Source of the DNA: Sedimenticola_A sp040506425
Lineage (GTDB): Bacteria > Pseudomonadota > Gammaproteobacteria > Chromatiales > Chromatiaceae
Direction of reading: 5' to 3'
Assembly: GCA_965224515.1 (NCBI GenBank)
Contig: OZ245051.1
Span: 2,976,001 to 3,040,000 of the forward strand
Length of the DNA: 64,000 bases
Shown here: one piece after another, positions 1 through 8,387 of the stretch
Layout: every line of letters starts with the position of its first letter
Numbering within the stretch: the first letter of the stretch is position 1
Notes under the pieces: model-generated
What the model was told of the DNA's origin: nothing
The model's input: only the letters and a program-made list of their open reading frames with translations
The model's database searches: none
Program-made: the position numbers and the translations under genes

Positions 1-261
1 ACACCGGAGTGGAATACAGAGCTGCGCGAGCGTCACCGTTTTATGCTGGATATTCTGCGCCTGGCACAACGACTCGGGGTGGAGTTCGCGTTTCCGACCC
101 AGACTCTCTATATGCGCCAGGAGGAGATGCCCACATTTGATCAGTCCTCTGAAATGGCCCAGAAAGAGGCATTCGAAATGGGTCAGAAACAGGCCCGGGA
201 GATTGTCTCCGAGACAACCGGAATCGGTGTGAAACCACCTCCCGTGGTTTTCCCGCGCTGA
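1..261 (+). CDS. MscS-family mechanosensitive channel, C-terminal end (partial)
   Basis: Only the last 86 residues are present; the reading frame is open from base 1 and stops at 259-261. The stretch RHRFMLDILRLAQRLGVEFA followed by FPTQTLY is typical of the cytoplasmic C-terminal domain of small-conductance mechanosensitive channels, whose members gate in the inner membrane to release solutes on hypo-osmotic shock. The tail after residue 45 (Met/Gln/Glu-rich, ending in a Pro-rich PPPVVFPR) is specific to this protein. The membrane helices and pore lie upstream of the window, so the subfamily cannot be fixed. Confidence 0.75.
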   Translation, partial: TPEWNTELRERHRFMLDILRLAQRLGVEFAFPTQTLYMRQEEMPTFDQSSEMAQKEAFEMGQKQAREIVSETTGIGVKPPPVVFPR

Positions 262-273
262 GTTGAGTTGATT

Positions 274-1320
274 ATGTCGAAAATTACCAGGTCACTCCCT
301 GTTCTGTTTCTCTTGCTGGCTGTTCAGCAGGTGATTGCAGGGGATAACCCCGTTATGGAGGGGTATGACGCCTTCAAGGAGGAAGAGTACGAGAGAGCCT
401 TCGAGCTTTGGCAGGAGCCGGCCAGGGCGGGCAACGCCCGTGCCCAATTTTTTCTGAGCGTGATGTATGCAGAAGGGATCGGGGTGACCCGCGATCCACT
501 GCGGGCGCTTTACCTTTTGAAGGATGCAGCGGCGGGTGGTCTCAGAACTGCCCAATTTGACCTGGGTATGCGTTATCAGCAGGGCAGGGGCGTAGAGAAG
601 AGTGAGAGTGCCGGTGCTTACTGGCTTAGCCGGGCGGCCCACAATGGATTGGCCAAGGCCCAGTTCAACCTTGGGGCACTCTATTTTCTCGGCAAGGGAA
701 TGGAGCAGAACCGGCACCAGGCGGTTTACTGGTACCGGCGTGCTGCGAACAATGGCTCGGACCAGGCCAGGAGTGCCCTTGAGCGTATGGGAGAGCCTGT
801 TCAGTTGAGTGAAAGCCTGGAGATGCAACCAGCTTCAACTGCTCCTGTGTTAGTTGGTGAAAGCCCAGGTGATGCCGGTGAAAAGATTTATCCTCAAAAT
901 AATAAAGCAGAAAAAACAAATAAAAACAAAAGGTTCAAGATTGTTTCTAAAGTAAGAAATAAGATTGATGACGCTCTTTCTGCAGAAACTCAACATGGTG
1001 ATGCTGTGCCGGGAGATGACAGGGAGTGGATTCTTGCCCAGCCGGCCTATAACTACAGCATCCAGGTAGCAGCCAGCGATAAAATGAGTGAGATCAACCA
1101 GTTTAAAGCTGGCCTGGAACTGCCGGACAGGCTCTCGGTCTACACTTACATGCAGTCGGGAAAGTCATATTACGGAGTGATTTACGGTAACTATGCTTCT
1201 CTTGAAGAGGCGGAAAAGGTGTTAGCATCTCTGCCGGATTCCGTGTTGAGAAAAGGGCCCTGGGCCAGAAGTTTCAACGCGATTCGTGGGATTATGGACC
1301 TGGAAAGCAAAATTGATTAA
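274..1320 (+). CDS. Sel1-like repeat protein with C-terminal SPOR domain
   Basis: A 348-residue exported protein. A signal peptide (hydrophobic run VLFLLLAVQQVIA) precedes four Sel1/TPR-like repeats at about residues 30-170, recognisable by recurring motifs such as AQFFLSVMYAEGIGV and AQFNLGALYFLGKG. A lysine/asparagine-rich linker (about 205-235, unusually A-rich DNA) leads to a SPOR domain at about 262-345 (YSIQVAAS ... SYYGVIYGNYASLEEAE). SPOR domains bind denuded peptidoglycan glycan strands at septa, and Sel1 repeats are protein-interaction scaffolds, so a role in cell-wall or division-site biology is inferred. ATG at 274 is preferred; an in-frame TTG lies at 268, and neither has a strong ribosome site. 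It begins 12 bases after the channel gene and may be co-transcribed with it. Confidence 0.85.
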   Translation: MSKITRSLPVLFLLLAVQQVIAGDNPVMEGYDAFKEEEYERAFELWQEPARAGNARAQFFLSVMYAEGIGVTRDPLRALYLLKDAAAGGLRTAQFDLGMRYQQGRGVEKSESAGAYWLSRAAHNGLAKAQFNLGALYFLGKGMEQNRHQAVYWYRRAANNGSDQARSALERMGEPVQLSESLEMQPASTAPVLVGESPGDAGEKIYPQNNKAEKTNKNKRFKIVSKVRNKIDDALSAETQHGDAVPGDDREWILAQPAYNYSIQVAASDKMSEINQFKAGLELPDRLSVYTYMQSGKSYYGVIYGNYASLEEAEKVLASLPDSVLRKGPWARSFNAIRGIMDLESKID

Positions 1321-1392
1321 AATGCTGCATTGCAAAAAACAGGGTTCTTCAAGCATAATAGGCCCGTTTTCAAATTGAGGAGTATTTTCCAG

Positions 1393-1773
1393 ATGCAGCT
1401 GACGCTTCTGAAATGCAAATTGCACCGCGCGTGCGTTACCCATGCCGAACTGGATTACGAAGGATCTTGTGCCATAGACAAGGACCTGCTGGATCGCGCA
1501 GGGATACTCCCTTACGAACAGATTCATATCTATAACCTGGCCAATGGCGAGCGTTTTACCACCTATGCCATAGAGGCGGAGAGAGGATCACGTATCATTT
1601 CGGTGAATGGTGCTGCTGCTCACAAGGCTTCCCCTGAGGACCGGGTTATCATCTGCTCATACGCCACAATGGATGAGGCAGAAGCGGCCGTGTTCAAGCC
1701 GAGCCTGGTCTACTGCAACGAGCATAATCACATCGTTGGTACCAGTGATCAGATCGCCGTCCAGGTAGCCTGA
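1393..1773 (+). CDS. panD: aspartate 1-decarboxylase
   Basis: A 126-residue protein, full length for PanD, the cytoplasmic pyruvoyl enzyme that makes beta-alanine from aspartate for pantothenate and CoA. The self-cleavage site Gly24-Ser25 is present (DYEGSC), where Ser25 becomes the pyruvoyl group. The N-terminal MQLTLLKCKLHRACVTHAEL and the later YNLANGERFTTY and GAAAHKASPEDRVII blocks match the family. The ATG at 1393 follows AGGAG at 1378-1382; a longer in-frame reading from 1330 is unlikely because family members start at MQ/MIRTMLK. No panBC neighbours are visible. A strong terminator follows. Confidence 0.95.
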   Translation: MQLTLLKCKLHRACVTHAELDYEGSCAIDKDLLDRAGILPYEQIHIYNLANGERFTTYAIEAERGSRIISVNGAAAHKASPEDRVIICSYATMDEAEAAVFKPSLVYCNEHNHIVGTSDQIAVQVA

Positions 1774-1795
1774 CCAATCGGAATCAAATAAAAAA

Positions 1796-1829
1796 GACCG
1801 TCGGTGCTGACACCGGCGGTCTTTTTTTT
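1796..1829. terminator. bidirectional intrinsic terminator between panD and glgA
   Basis: An 11-bp stem (1796-1806 with 1811-1821, one G-T pair) with a 4-base loop is followed by eight T on the plus strand and preceded by a run of A, which is a T-run on the minus strand. It can end panD transcription rightwards and glgA transcription leftwards. Confidence 0.9.
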
Positions 1830-1866
1830 GCTCAATATTTACCAAAGGGCTTTAAGAAGAAATCCC

Positions 1867-3363
1867 TCAGGCAATGGGATTCGGTGCCGGGTTGTCGATA
1901 GCCTGGCGGTAGATATCCTGGTAGTGCAGGGCGCTTGCGTCCCAGCTGAAGTCTTGCTTCATTCCCGTTGTGGCCAGTTTTTCCCACCATATTGCCGGGC
2001 GTTTTCTTAATTCGAATACCCGTTCAATGCACTCCCAAAGCGCTTCGCTGCTTGGGGTGTCCAGGGCAAAGCCGGTGGCTGATCCATTCAGCAGGTTATT
2101 GGGTGTGGCATCAACTACCGTGTCAGCCAGTCCGCCGGTGCTGTGCACGATGGGAACGGTGCCGTATCTCAGGCTGTAGAGCTGGTTCAGACCACAGGGT
2201 TCGAACCGGGACGGCATCAGAAAGCAGTCACAGCCGGCCTCGATGCGGTGGGCCAGGGCCTCGTCATAGCCGATGAACACGGCGGTTTTTTCCGGATGCC
2301 GCTCGGCTGCGATCTGTACCTGCCTCTCCAGTTCGGGATCACCGGAACCCAGGATGACAATCTGCGCGTTCTCCTTGTGCATCAGGCTGGGCAGAATATC
2401 CAGAATCAGGTCGACCCCCTTTTGTGATACCAGTCGACCAATGTGTCCAAACAGCAGGGCATTTTCATCTGCGGGCAGCCCCATCTCCTGCTGGAGTTTC
2501 AGCTTGTTGGTTTTTTTCAGACTGAAGGTCGAGGCATCGAAGGGCTGGGGGATAGCGGGGTCTGATGCAGGGTTCCAGAGATCGTAATCAATGCCGTTCA
2601 GTACACCGGCCAGGCGCTCTCCACGGTGTGACAGCAACCCTTCAAGTCCGTATCCGAATTCGTGGGTCAGGATCTCTTTGGCGTAAGAGGGGCTGACTGT
2701 GTTTACCCAGTCTGAAAAGGCGATCCCGCCTTTGAGGAAAGATAAATTGTCGTGGTACTCCAGGCCGTCATAGGACCACAACTCTTCCGGCAGACCCAGC
2801 CGGTCGAATGTCTCCCGGTCGTAAACGCCCTGGTATGCCATATTATGGATGGTGAATACTGTTGCAGGCCGGTTCCACTCCCCGGCCAGCAGTGCCGGGA
2901 CGAGCCCCGTCTGCCAGTCGTTGCAGTGCACGATATCAGGTTGCCAGTTGAAGCCGGTCTGGTTCAGCGCAATAGCCGCGACAACCCGGGAAAAGAGTGT
3001 GAAGCGCTCAGGGTTGTCAGGCCAGTCATTGCCGTTGGCGTCCACGTAGGGATTGCCGGGGCGGTCGAACATGCCCGGGGCATCCACCAGGTAGAGGGTG
3101 ACCCGCTCGCCTATCTTGCCCTTAAGGATCTGCACAGGTGTGAGAAAACCTGGAATCTGCAGGGTGGCCTCATTATTGAGAGGAACGGCATTTTCCACTG
3201 CTTCGGGGTATGCGGGCAGTACAAGGTGTACATCATGACCGAAGTGGGTGAGTGCCGTGGGCAGACTGCCGGCAACGTCCGCCAGGCCGCCGGTCTTTAT
3301 CAGGGGTTGGGCTTCGCTCGAGGCAAAGAGTATTTTCAGGGGGGTTGCGTTTGGACTGCTCAT
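1867..3363 (-). CDS. glgA: glycogen synthase (ADP-glucose type, GT5)
   Basis: A 498-residue protein that extends alpha-1,4-glucan from ADP-glucose. It has the N-terminal GT5 signature KTGGLADVAGSLP with the ADP-glucose-binding Lys, HNMAYQG in the middle, and the C-terminal GT-B nucleotide-sugar region FEPCGLNQLYSLRYGTVP followed by STGGLADTV. Length matches bacterial GlgA. ATG at 3363 is preferred over an in-frame TTG at 3378. It stands apart from the glgB/glgC cluster 20 kb away, but beside pgi, which supplies glucose-6-phosphate. The gene ends 38 bases from a bidirectional terminator. Confidence 0.95.
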   Translation of the reverse strand: MSSPNATPLKILFASSEAQPLIKTGGLADVAGSLPTALTHFGHDVHLVLPAYPEAVENAVPLNNEATLQIPGFLTPVQILKGKIGERVTLYLVDAPGMFDRPGNPYVDANGNDWPDNPERFTLFSRVVAAIALNQTGFNWQPDIVHCNDWQTGLVPALLAGEWNRPATVFTIHNMAYQGVYDRETFDRLGLPEELWSYDGLEYHDNLSFLKGGIAFSDWVNTVSPSYAKEILTHEFGYGLEGLLSHRGERLAGVLNGIDYDLWNPASDPAIPQPFDASTFSLKKTNKLKLQQEMGLPADENALLFGHIGRLVSQKGVDLILDILPSLMHKENAQIVILGSGDPELERQVQIAAERHPEKTAVFIGYDEALAHRIEAGCDCFLMPSRFEPCGLNQLYSLRYGTVPIVHSTGGLADTVVDATPNNLLNGSATGFALDTPSSEALWECIERVFELRKRPAIWWEKLATTGMKQDFSWDASALHYQDIYRQAIDNPAPNPIA

Positions 3364-3526
3364 TATTGACCGGCTCAAGGTTTCTAGGCAAAGTAGTTTG
3401 TTATTAGTCTGTTTTTCAGGAAGTCAGCTTGGTTTCATCGTCCCTTAATCGCTGCATTATATCCTGATTCAGCAATCCATTTGTGATCCAGACTATATCA
3501 GTCCGCAACAAAAGAAATAAAGTAGT

Positions 3527-5173
3527 ATGAATAAAATCAACGAATGCACCGAATGGCACGTACTTGAGCAGCACTGGAATGCGATCGCCCCCCGGCATAT
3601 GCGGGAGCTGTTTCAGACCGATCCCCAGCGTTTCGACAGGATGTCACTACAAGCCTGCGGCTTGCTGCTTGATTATTCCAAAAACCTGGCCGATGCCGAA
3701 ACCATGACGAAACTGCAGGCCCTGGCGGAGAAGGCCGGGCTCGTGGAGTGGATTCAGCGGATGTTCAATGGTGAAAGGATCAACAACACCGAGCATCGGG
3801 CCGTGCTCCATACCGCCCTGCGCACACCGAATGATAAGGCGGTGGTGGTGGATGGTGAAGATGTGATGCCGGCAGTGCATGCCGTGTTGCAGCAGATGGA
3901 GCGTTTTACCAGCGCGGTACGGGATGGGTCCTGGTTGGGATATACAGGAAAACGCATCACCGACGTGGTGAATATCGGTATCGGAGGCTCCAACCTCGGG
4001 CCCTTGATGGTGGCCGAGGCCCTGAAGCACTACCAGAGCCCAGAACTCAGCGTACACTTCGTCTCCAACGTCGATGGTACCCACCTGGCGGAAACCCTCA
4101 AGCCGCTGAACCCGGAAACCACCCTTTTCATTATTGCCTCAAAGACCTTTACCACCCAGGAGACCCTTGCCAACGCCCACTCTGCAAGGGACTGGGCTCT
4201 TCAGGCCCTGAAGGATGATTCAGCCGTGGCCAGGCACTTTGTGGCGGTATCGACCAATGCGGAAAAGGTGAGCGCATTTGGTATCGATACCGATAACATG
4301 TTTGTCTTCTGGGACTGGGTCGGTGGGCGTTACTCTCTCTGGTCCAGTATCGGTCTGCCCATCGCGCTGGCTGTTGGCATGGAACGGTTTCACGAGCTTC
4401 TGGCCGGTGCCCACGAGATGGACGAGCATTTCCGAACGGCCCCTCTTTCTGAAAACATGCCCGTGATAATGGGCCTGCTTGGCGTCTGGTACCGCAATTT
4501 TGCCGGGGTAAGAACCCACGCCATACTGCCCTATGACCAGTACCTGCGCTATCTTCCGGCCTACCTTCAGCAGGCGGATATGGAGAGCAACGGAAAAGGT
4601 GTTACCCGTGATGGCGACAAGGTGGACTACAGCACCGGACCAGTTATCTGGGGAGCCGCCGGTACCGATGGTCAGCACGCGTTCTACCAGTTGATCCACC
4701 AGGGCACCCAGTTGATCACATCGGACTTCATCGCGCCTGTTCAGAGTCACAACAAGCTCTCTGACCAGCACCAGAAGCTGCTCTCCAATTTTCTGGCCCA
4801 GACCGAAGCGCTGATGACCGGGCGTACCGAAGAGGAGGCGAGGGCAGAACTGGAGGGCGCGGGTCTGAGTGCCGACGAGGTGTCAGCCCTGCTGCCACAC
4901 AAGGTATTTCCCGGCAACAGGCCGACCAACAGCATCTTTATCGACAAGATCACCCCCAGGCGCCTGGGTGCACTGATTGCACTGTATGAACACAAGATCT
5001 TTGTCCAGGGTGTGATCTGGGGGGTCAACTCCTATGATCAGTGGGGTGTCGAACTGGGCAAGCAGCTCGCCGGTGTGATTCTGTCGGAACTGGATGGTGA
5101 ACTCCAACCCGGTATGCACGATGCCTCCACTGAAGGGTTGATCAACTATTATAAAAAGAACAGGGGTAGCTGA
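3527..5173 (+). CDS. pgi: glucose-6-phosphate isomerase
   Basis: A 548-residue cytosolic enzyme interconverting glucose-6-phosphate and fructose-6-phosphate, full length for the bacterial family. Visible landmarks are NIGIGGSNLGP (phosphate-binding loop), ASKTFTTQET, the PGI signature WDWVGGRYSLWSSIGLP, ESNGKGVTRDG, and the second signature YDQWGVELGKQLA. It is divergent from glgA across about 160 bases, so the two may share a regulatory region joining gluconeogenesis to glycogen storage. A perfect 8-bp inverted repeat at 5159-5186 overlaps the stop codon but has no T-run, so I do not call it a terminator. Confidence 0.97.
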   Translation: MNKINECTEWHVLEQHWNAIAPRHMRELFQTDPQRFDRMSLQACGLLLDYSKNLADAETMTKLQALAEKAGLVEWIQRMFNGERINNTEHRAVLHTALRTPNDKAVVVDGEDVMPAVHAVLQQMERFTSAVRDGSWLGYTGKRITDVVNIGIGGSNLGPLMVAEALKHYQSPELSVHFVSNVDGTHLAETLKPLNPETTLFIIASKTFTTQETLANAHSARDWALQALKDDSAVARHFVAVSTNAEKVSAFGIDTDNMFVFWDWVGGRYSLWSSIGLPIALAVGMERFHELLAGAHEMDEHFRTAPLSENMPVIMGLLGVWYRNFAGVRTHAILPYDQYLRYLPAYLQQADMESNGKGVTRDGDKVDYSTGPVIWGAAGTDGQHAFYQLIHQGTQLITSDFIAPVQSHNKLSDQHQKLLSNFLAQTEALMTGRTEEEARAELEGAGLSADEVSALLPHKVFPGNRPTNSIFIDKITPRRLGALIALYEHKIFVQGVIWGVNSYDQWGVELGKQLAGVILSELDGELQPGMHDASTEGLINYYKKNRGS

Positions 5174-5257
5174 TTCATCCCCTGTTGGATTTGATAGCAC
5201 CCTGGAACAAAGGGTAGACAGGGATCGGTTGAACGGGGGGCAATAACGGATAACGTG

Positions 5258-7504
5258 ATGAAGTTGTCCATTCCCAGGCGGCGCAAGCTCACCGGTATCA
5301 TCGGTGGATTGATCATTGTGACCATCTGCGCCATTTGGCTTCAGTTGGACAACCCGCTTGTGCGCAGTATCAGGGACAGGGTGGAGACCATTGCCTATGA
5401 TCTTCGCCTTGAATTGATGCCCTTTGGTGATAGCCAGCCCCACAAGGGTGTGGTTATCATCGATCTCGATGAGCGCTCACTGACGGAAGAGGGACGCTGG
5501 CCCTGGCCAAGGGAGAAAGTGGCCCTTTTGCTGCAGCAGTTGCACCAGCAGGGGGTTATCGTTACTGGCATAGACGCGGTTTTTTCTGAACCCGCTGTCA
5601 ATCCCGCGCTGCTGGTCAGAGACCGGCTTGATCCCGATACACACAACAGCTCAGAGTTGGCTGATATCCTCGAGAGCATGGCGCCTGCCATGGATGGCGA
5701 CCACAAGCTTGCAGCGGTGCTGAGAGAGTACGATATTGTTCTCGGTCACCTGTTCCGCGAGAGCGGTTCAGCAAAGGGGGTGCTTGGACAGCCCCTGGTT
5801 CTGCAGACACCCGGTCTGGTTGAACAGGTCTCCCTGGCAGGACTCGATGTCTACACCGCCAATATTTCTCCACTGATAGAAGCCGCCGGTTTTGCCGGCT
5901 TTTTCAATGTCGCCCCCGATCCCGATGGGCAGATCAGGCGTTACAACCTGGTCATGCGCAGCCAGGGACAGCTCTATCCTTCTCTGGCGCTGGAGGTGGT
6001 TCGCCTCTTTCTGCTGGTGGATAAAATTGACATCGAAGCAGAGATGATCGGCGACAGGCCGGTTCTTGAGCGTGTTGTTCTGCCAGGCACTCTCGCTATA
6101 CCGACAGACGAGGAGGGCAGGGTGCTGGTACCTTACCGAGCCCCCCATCGCAGTTTTGATTATGTGTCGGCAACGGATGTTCTCGCTGGCAAGGCGGACG
6201 CATCCATACTGAGCAACCGTATCGCACTCATAGGCTCAAGTGCGAAGGGTTTGTTCGACCTGCGCAGTACCCCCGTGTCTCCCCTGCTGCCGGGGGTTGA
6301 GGTACATGCCAACGTCATTGCCGGCATGCTGGATTACGGCGATATCAACAAGGGATTGAGTTATCCCTATGCGCCAAAGTGGTCAGAGGGCGCCAACTTC
6401 ACGGTTATCATTGTGCTTGGGCTGATATTGGCACTGGTGTTGCCGTATCTGAGTGTGATGTGGATTCTGCTGGTCAGCATGTTGTCGGCCACGGGGCTGG
6501 CCTGGTTCAACTTCTGGGCCTGGTCTGAACATCATCTCCTGGTGGCGATCACCACACCCCTGATGATGATTGCCCTTCTCATGGTGTTCAATCTCGTCCT
6601 GGGTTTTATAACCGAGACGCTGGGACGTCACCGTCTCAAGGATATGTTCGGTCAGTATGTTCCCCAGTCCCTGGTCGAGCGTATGAACCGCAGCCTGGAG
6701 GATTTCGGGTTTGAAGGCGATCGGCGTGAGATGACAGTGCTGTTTGCCGACATATGCAGTTTTACCAACATTTCGGAAGCCATCACGCCACAGCAGTTGA
6801 CGCGACTTTTGAACATTTATCTCACGGCGATGACAGAGATCATCTTCAAGCAGCAGGGCACAGTTGATAAGTATGTCGGCGACATGATCATGGCTTTCTG
6901 GAGCGCCCCGTTGAAGGATGACCGGCACGCAGTACACGCCATTGAGACGGCGCTTGCCATGCAGCAGGGGCTGAAAAAGCTCAAGCCAGAACTGGAGGCA
7001 GAGGGACTGCCGGTCTTCAGTGTCGGTATTGGTTTGAATACCGGCGAGATGAATGTCGGCAACATGGGGTCTACCTATCGCAAGGCCTACACCGTGCTGG
7101 GTGATGCTGTGAACCTGGGCTCGCGCATCGAAGCCCTGACCAGGTATTACCAGGTCGATGTCATGGTGGGTGAGGATACCCGTCGTGATGGGGTGGAGTT
7201 TCTTTTCCGTCAGATCGACCGTGTCCGGGTCAAAGGGAAAAACGAGGCGGTGGTGCTGTATGAACCTCTATGCCGGCGCTCTGATGCATCAGCGGAACTT
7301 GAAGAAGAACTTCAGGGTTATGACAAGGCGCTGGAGTACTACTACTCGCGGGACTGGGATAATGCCGGATCGCTGTTCAGGCAACTGGTATCAGATCACC
7401 CGCAGATCAGGGTCTACCAGATCTATCTCGAACGAATCACCCAGGGAGTCGTGGCGGATCTGCCCGATGACTGGGATGGCGTTTATACCCACACATCCAA
7501 GTAG
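5258..7504 (+). CDS. CHASE2-domain adenylate/guanylate cyclase
   Basis: A 748-residue membrane cyclase. One N-terminal helix (about 15-33) precedes an extracytoplasmic CHASE2 sensor domain (about 40-335, with VVIIDLDERSL and GRWPWPR). Three closely spaced helices (about 380-460) follow, then a class III nucleotide cyclase domain (about 488-660). The metal-binding aspartates are present: Asp498 in LFADICSF and Asp542 in KYVGDMIMAFW. Substrate residues Lys538 and Asp616 (VLGDAVN) favour ATP over GTP, so cAMP is the likely product. A C-terminal helical stretch after 670 resembles a single TPR. GTG at 5255 directly precedes the chosen ATG. It converges on a FecR-domain gene; CHASE2 cyclases and FecR proteins often sit together. 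Confidence 0.9.
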   Translation: MKLSIPRRRKLTGIIGGLIIVTICAIWLQLDNPLVRSIRDRVETIAYDLRLELMPFGDSQPHKGVVIIDLDERSLTEEGRWPWPREKVALLLQQLHQQGVIVTGIDAVFSEPAVNPALLVRDRLDPDTHNSSELADILESMAPAMDGDHKLAAVLREYDIVLGHLFRESGSAKGVLGQPLVLQTPGLVEQVSLAGLDVYTANISPLIEAAGFAGFFNVAPDPDGQIRRYNLVMRSQGQLYPSLALEVVRLFLLVDKIDIEAEMIGDRPVLERVVLPGTLAIPTDEEGRVLVPYRAPHRSFDYVSATDVLAGKADASILSNRIALIGSSAKGLFDLRSTPVSPLLPGVEVHANVIAGMLDYGDINKGLSYPYAPKWSEGANFTVIIVLGLILALVLPYLSVMWILLVSMLSATGLAWFNFWAWSEHHLLVAITTPLMMIALLMVFNLVLGFITETLGRHRLKDMFGQYVPQSLVERMNRSLEDFGFEGDRREMTVLFADICSFTNISEAITPQQLTRLLNIYLTAMTEIIFKQQGTVDKYVGDMIMAFWSAPLKDDRHAVHAIETALAMQQGLKKLKPELEAEGLPVFSVGIGLNTGEMNVGNMGSTYRKAYTVLGDAVNLGSRIEALTRYYQVDVMVGEDTRRDGVEFLFRQIDRVRVKGKNEAVVLYEPLCRRSDASAELEEELQGYDKALEYYYSRDWDNAGSLFRQLVSDHPQIRVYQIYLERITQGVVADLPDDWDGVYTHTSK

Positions 7505-7523
7505 TCTTTGCCAGCACGGTTGA

Positions 7524-8378
7524 TCAGTTGTACCCCGGCATCAGGTCATTTGAGCCCTGGTTGATTATGCGTGAGGGAACACCCTGATCTGTAGAGCGGT
7601 AGTCCGGCTCCATGCCCGGTCCCTTCCAGGGGATCTCCGGTAGCGGGCCTTTGCTGTAGAAACCGAACTCGCTGCCACCAGAGCCGTTATCTGAGCGCTT
7701 TCCGGAAAAGACTATCCCCGGTGGTTCAGGTAGCAGAACGGGTAGGGCGTCCGGTCCGGAGACGTGGAAGAACATGCCTGCGCGGTAGACCTCCTCGCCT
7801 GCATTGGTCTTCACAATGACAGCACCGTTGATGACCCCGCCATAGAGGCCGTCAGGCAGTGGATTGCCGTTGCTGTCACGGCATTCGCCGTTTTCGCACA
7901 GGCGAAGCCCCCAGTGGGTACCCCTGAGACCGATGGTTGCTATGGCTGTTTTGACCTTGTACTGCTCCCGGTTCTGCTTTCCGATGGCACCGGTGACGGT
8001 ACGCATCGCACCTTTTATCAGGTTGAAGGTTGCAGATTCCCCGCCGCTCTTCTTTTCGTCATAGCTGAACTCTTCTATACGAAAACGGCTGTTGGCCTTG
8101 ATCTCTAACAGGCTTCCGTCACTGAAACGCACTTGGCCGTAGGCTTCCGCACCGGTTGTAAGCGTCTCCTGCTCATGTACAGGTGAGCGCCGTTTGAGCT
8201 GGCGTGCGCTGTTGTCCGCCTGGATCGCAGTAAAATCGCCCACACTGGCGAGAACGCGACCGACATTTTCATTTGCAGACCAGGCGGTTGAACTGAGCAT
8301 CATGATGGCCAGGGCGAAAAGCCCCAGTGCTGGACCTGTATTTGGATAACACTGTTGTTGTCTGCTTGAGATAGTCAT
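7524..8378 (-). CDS. FecR-domain periplasmic protein
   Basis: A 284-residue exported protein with signal peptide (LFALAIMMLSSTAWSA, cleavage before NENVG). The core at about 35-190 has the FecR fold: QVRFSDGSLLEIKANSRFRIEEF, FNLIKGAMRTVTGAIG, and VKTAIATIGLRGTHWGL. The C-terminal 80 residues are Pro/Gly/Ser-rich and probably disordered. Unlike true FecR there is no transmembrane anti-sigma segment, so this is the stand-alone periplasmic FecR type, not an iron-citrate regulator. A good ribosome site (GGTAGGAGAGG) overlaps the stop of the upstream beta-barrel gene, so the two are translationally close. Its partner is unknown; the convergent CHASE2 cyclase is the obvious candidate. Confidence 0.85.
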   Translation of the reverse strand: MTISSRQQQCYPNTGPALGLFALAIMMLSSTAWSANENVGRVLASVGDFTAIQADNSARQLKRRSPVHEQETLTTGAEAYGQVRFSDGSLLEIKANSRFRIEEFSYDEKKSGGESATFNLIKGAMRTVTGAIGKQNREQYKVKTAIATIGLRGTHWGLRLCENGECRDSNGNPLPDGLYGGVINGAVIVKTNAGEEVYRAGMFFHVSGPDALPVLLPEPPGIVFSGKRSDNGSGGSEFGFYSKGPLPEIPWKGPGMEPDYRSTDQGVPSRIINQGSNDLMPGYN

Positions 8379-8387
8379 TAGCCTCTC

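Noticed and set aside
5159..5186. Perfect 8-bp inverted repeat at the end of pgi as terminator
   Set aside because: No T-run follows, and half of it lies inside the coding region.
7524..8378. FecR gene as an iron-citrate anti-sigma regulator
   Set aside because: It has a signal peptide and no cytoplasmic anti-sigma segment, and no ECF sigma factor gene is adjacent.
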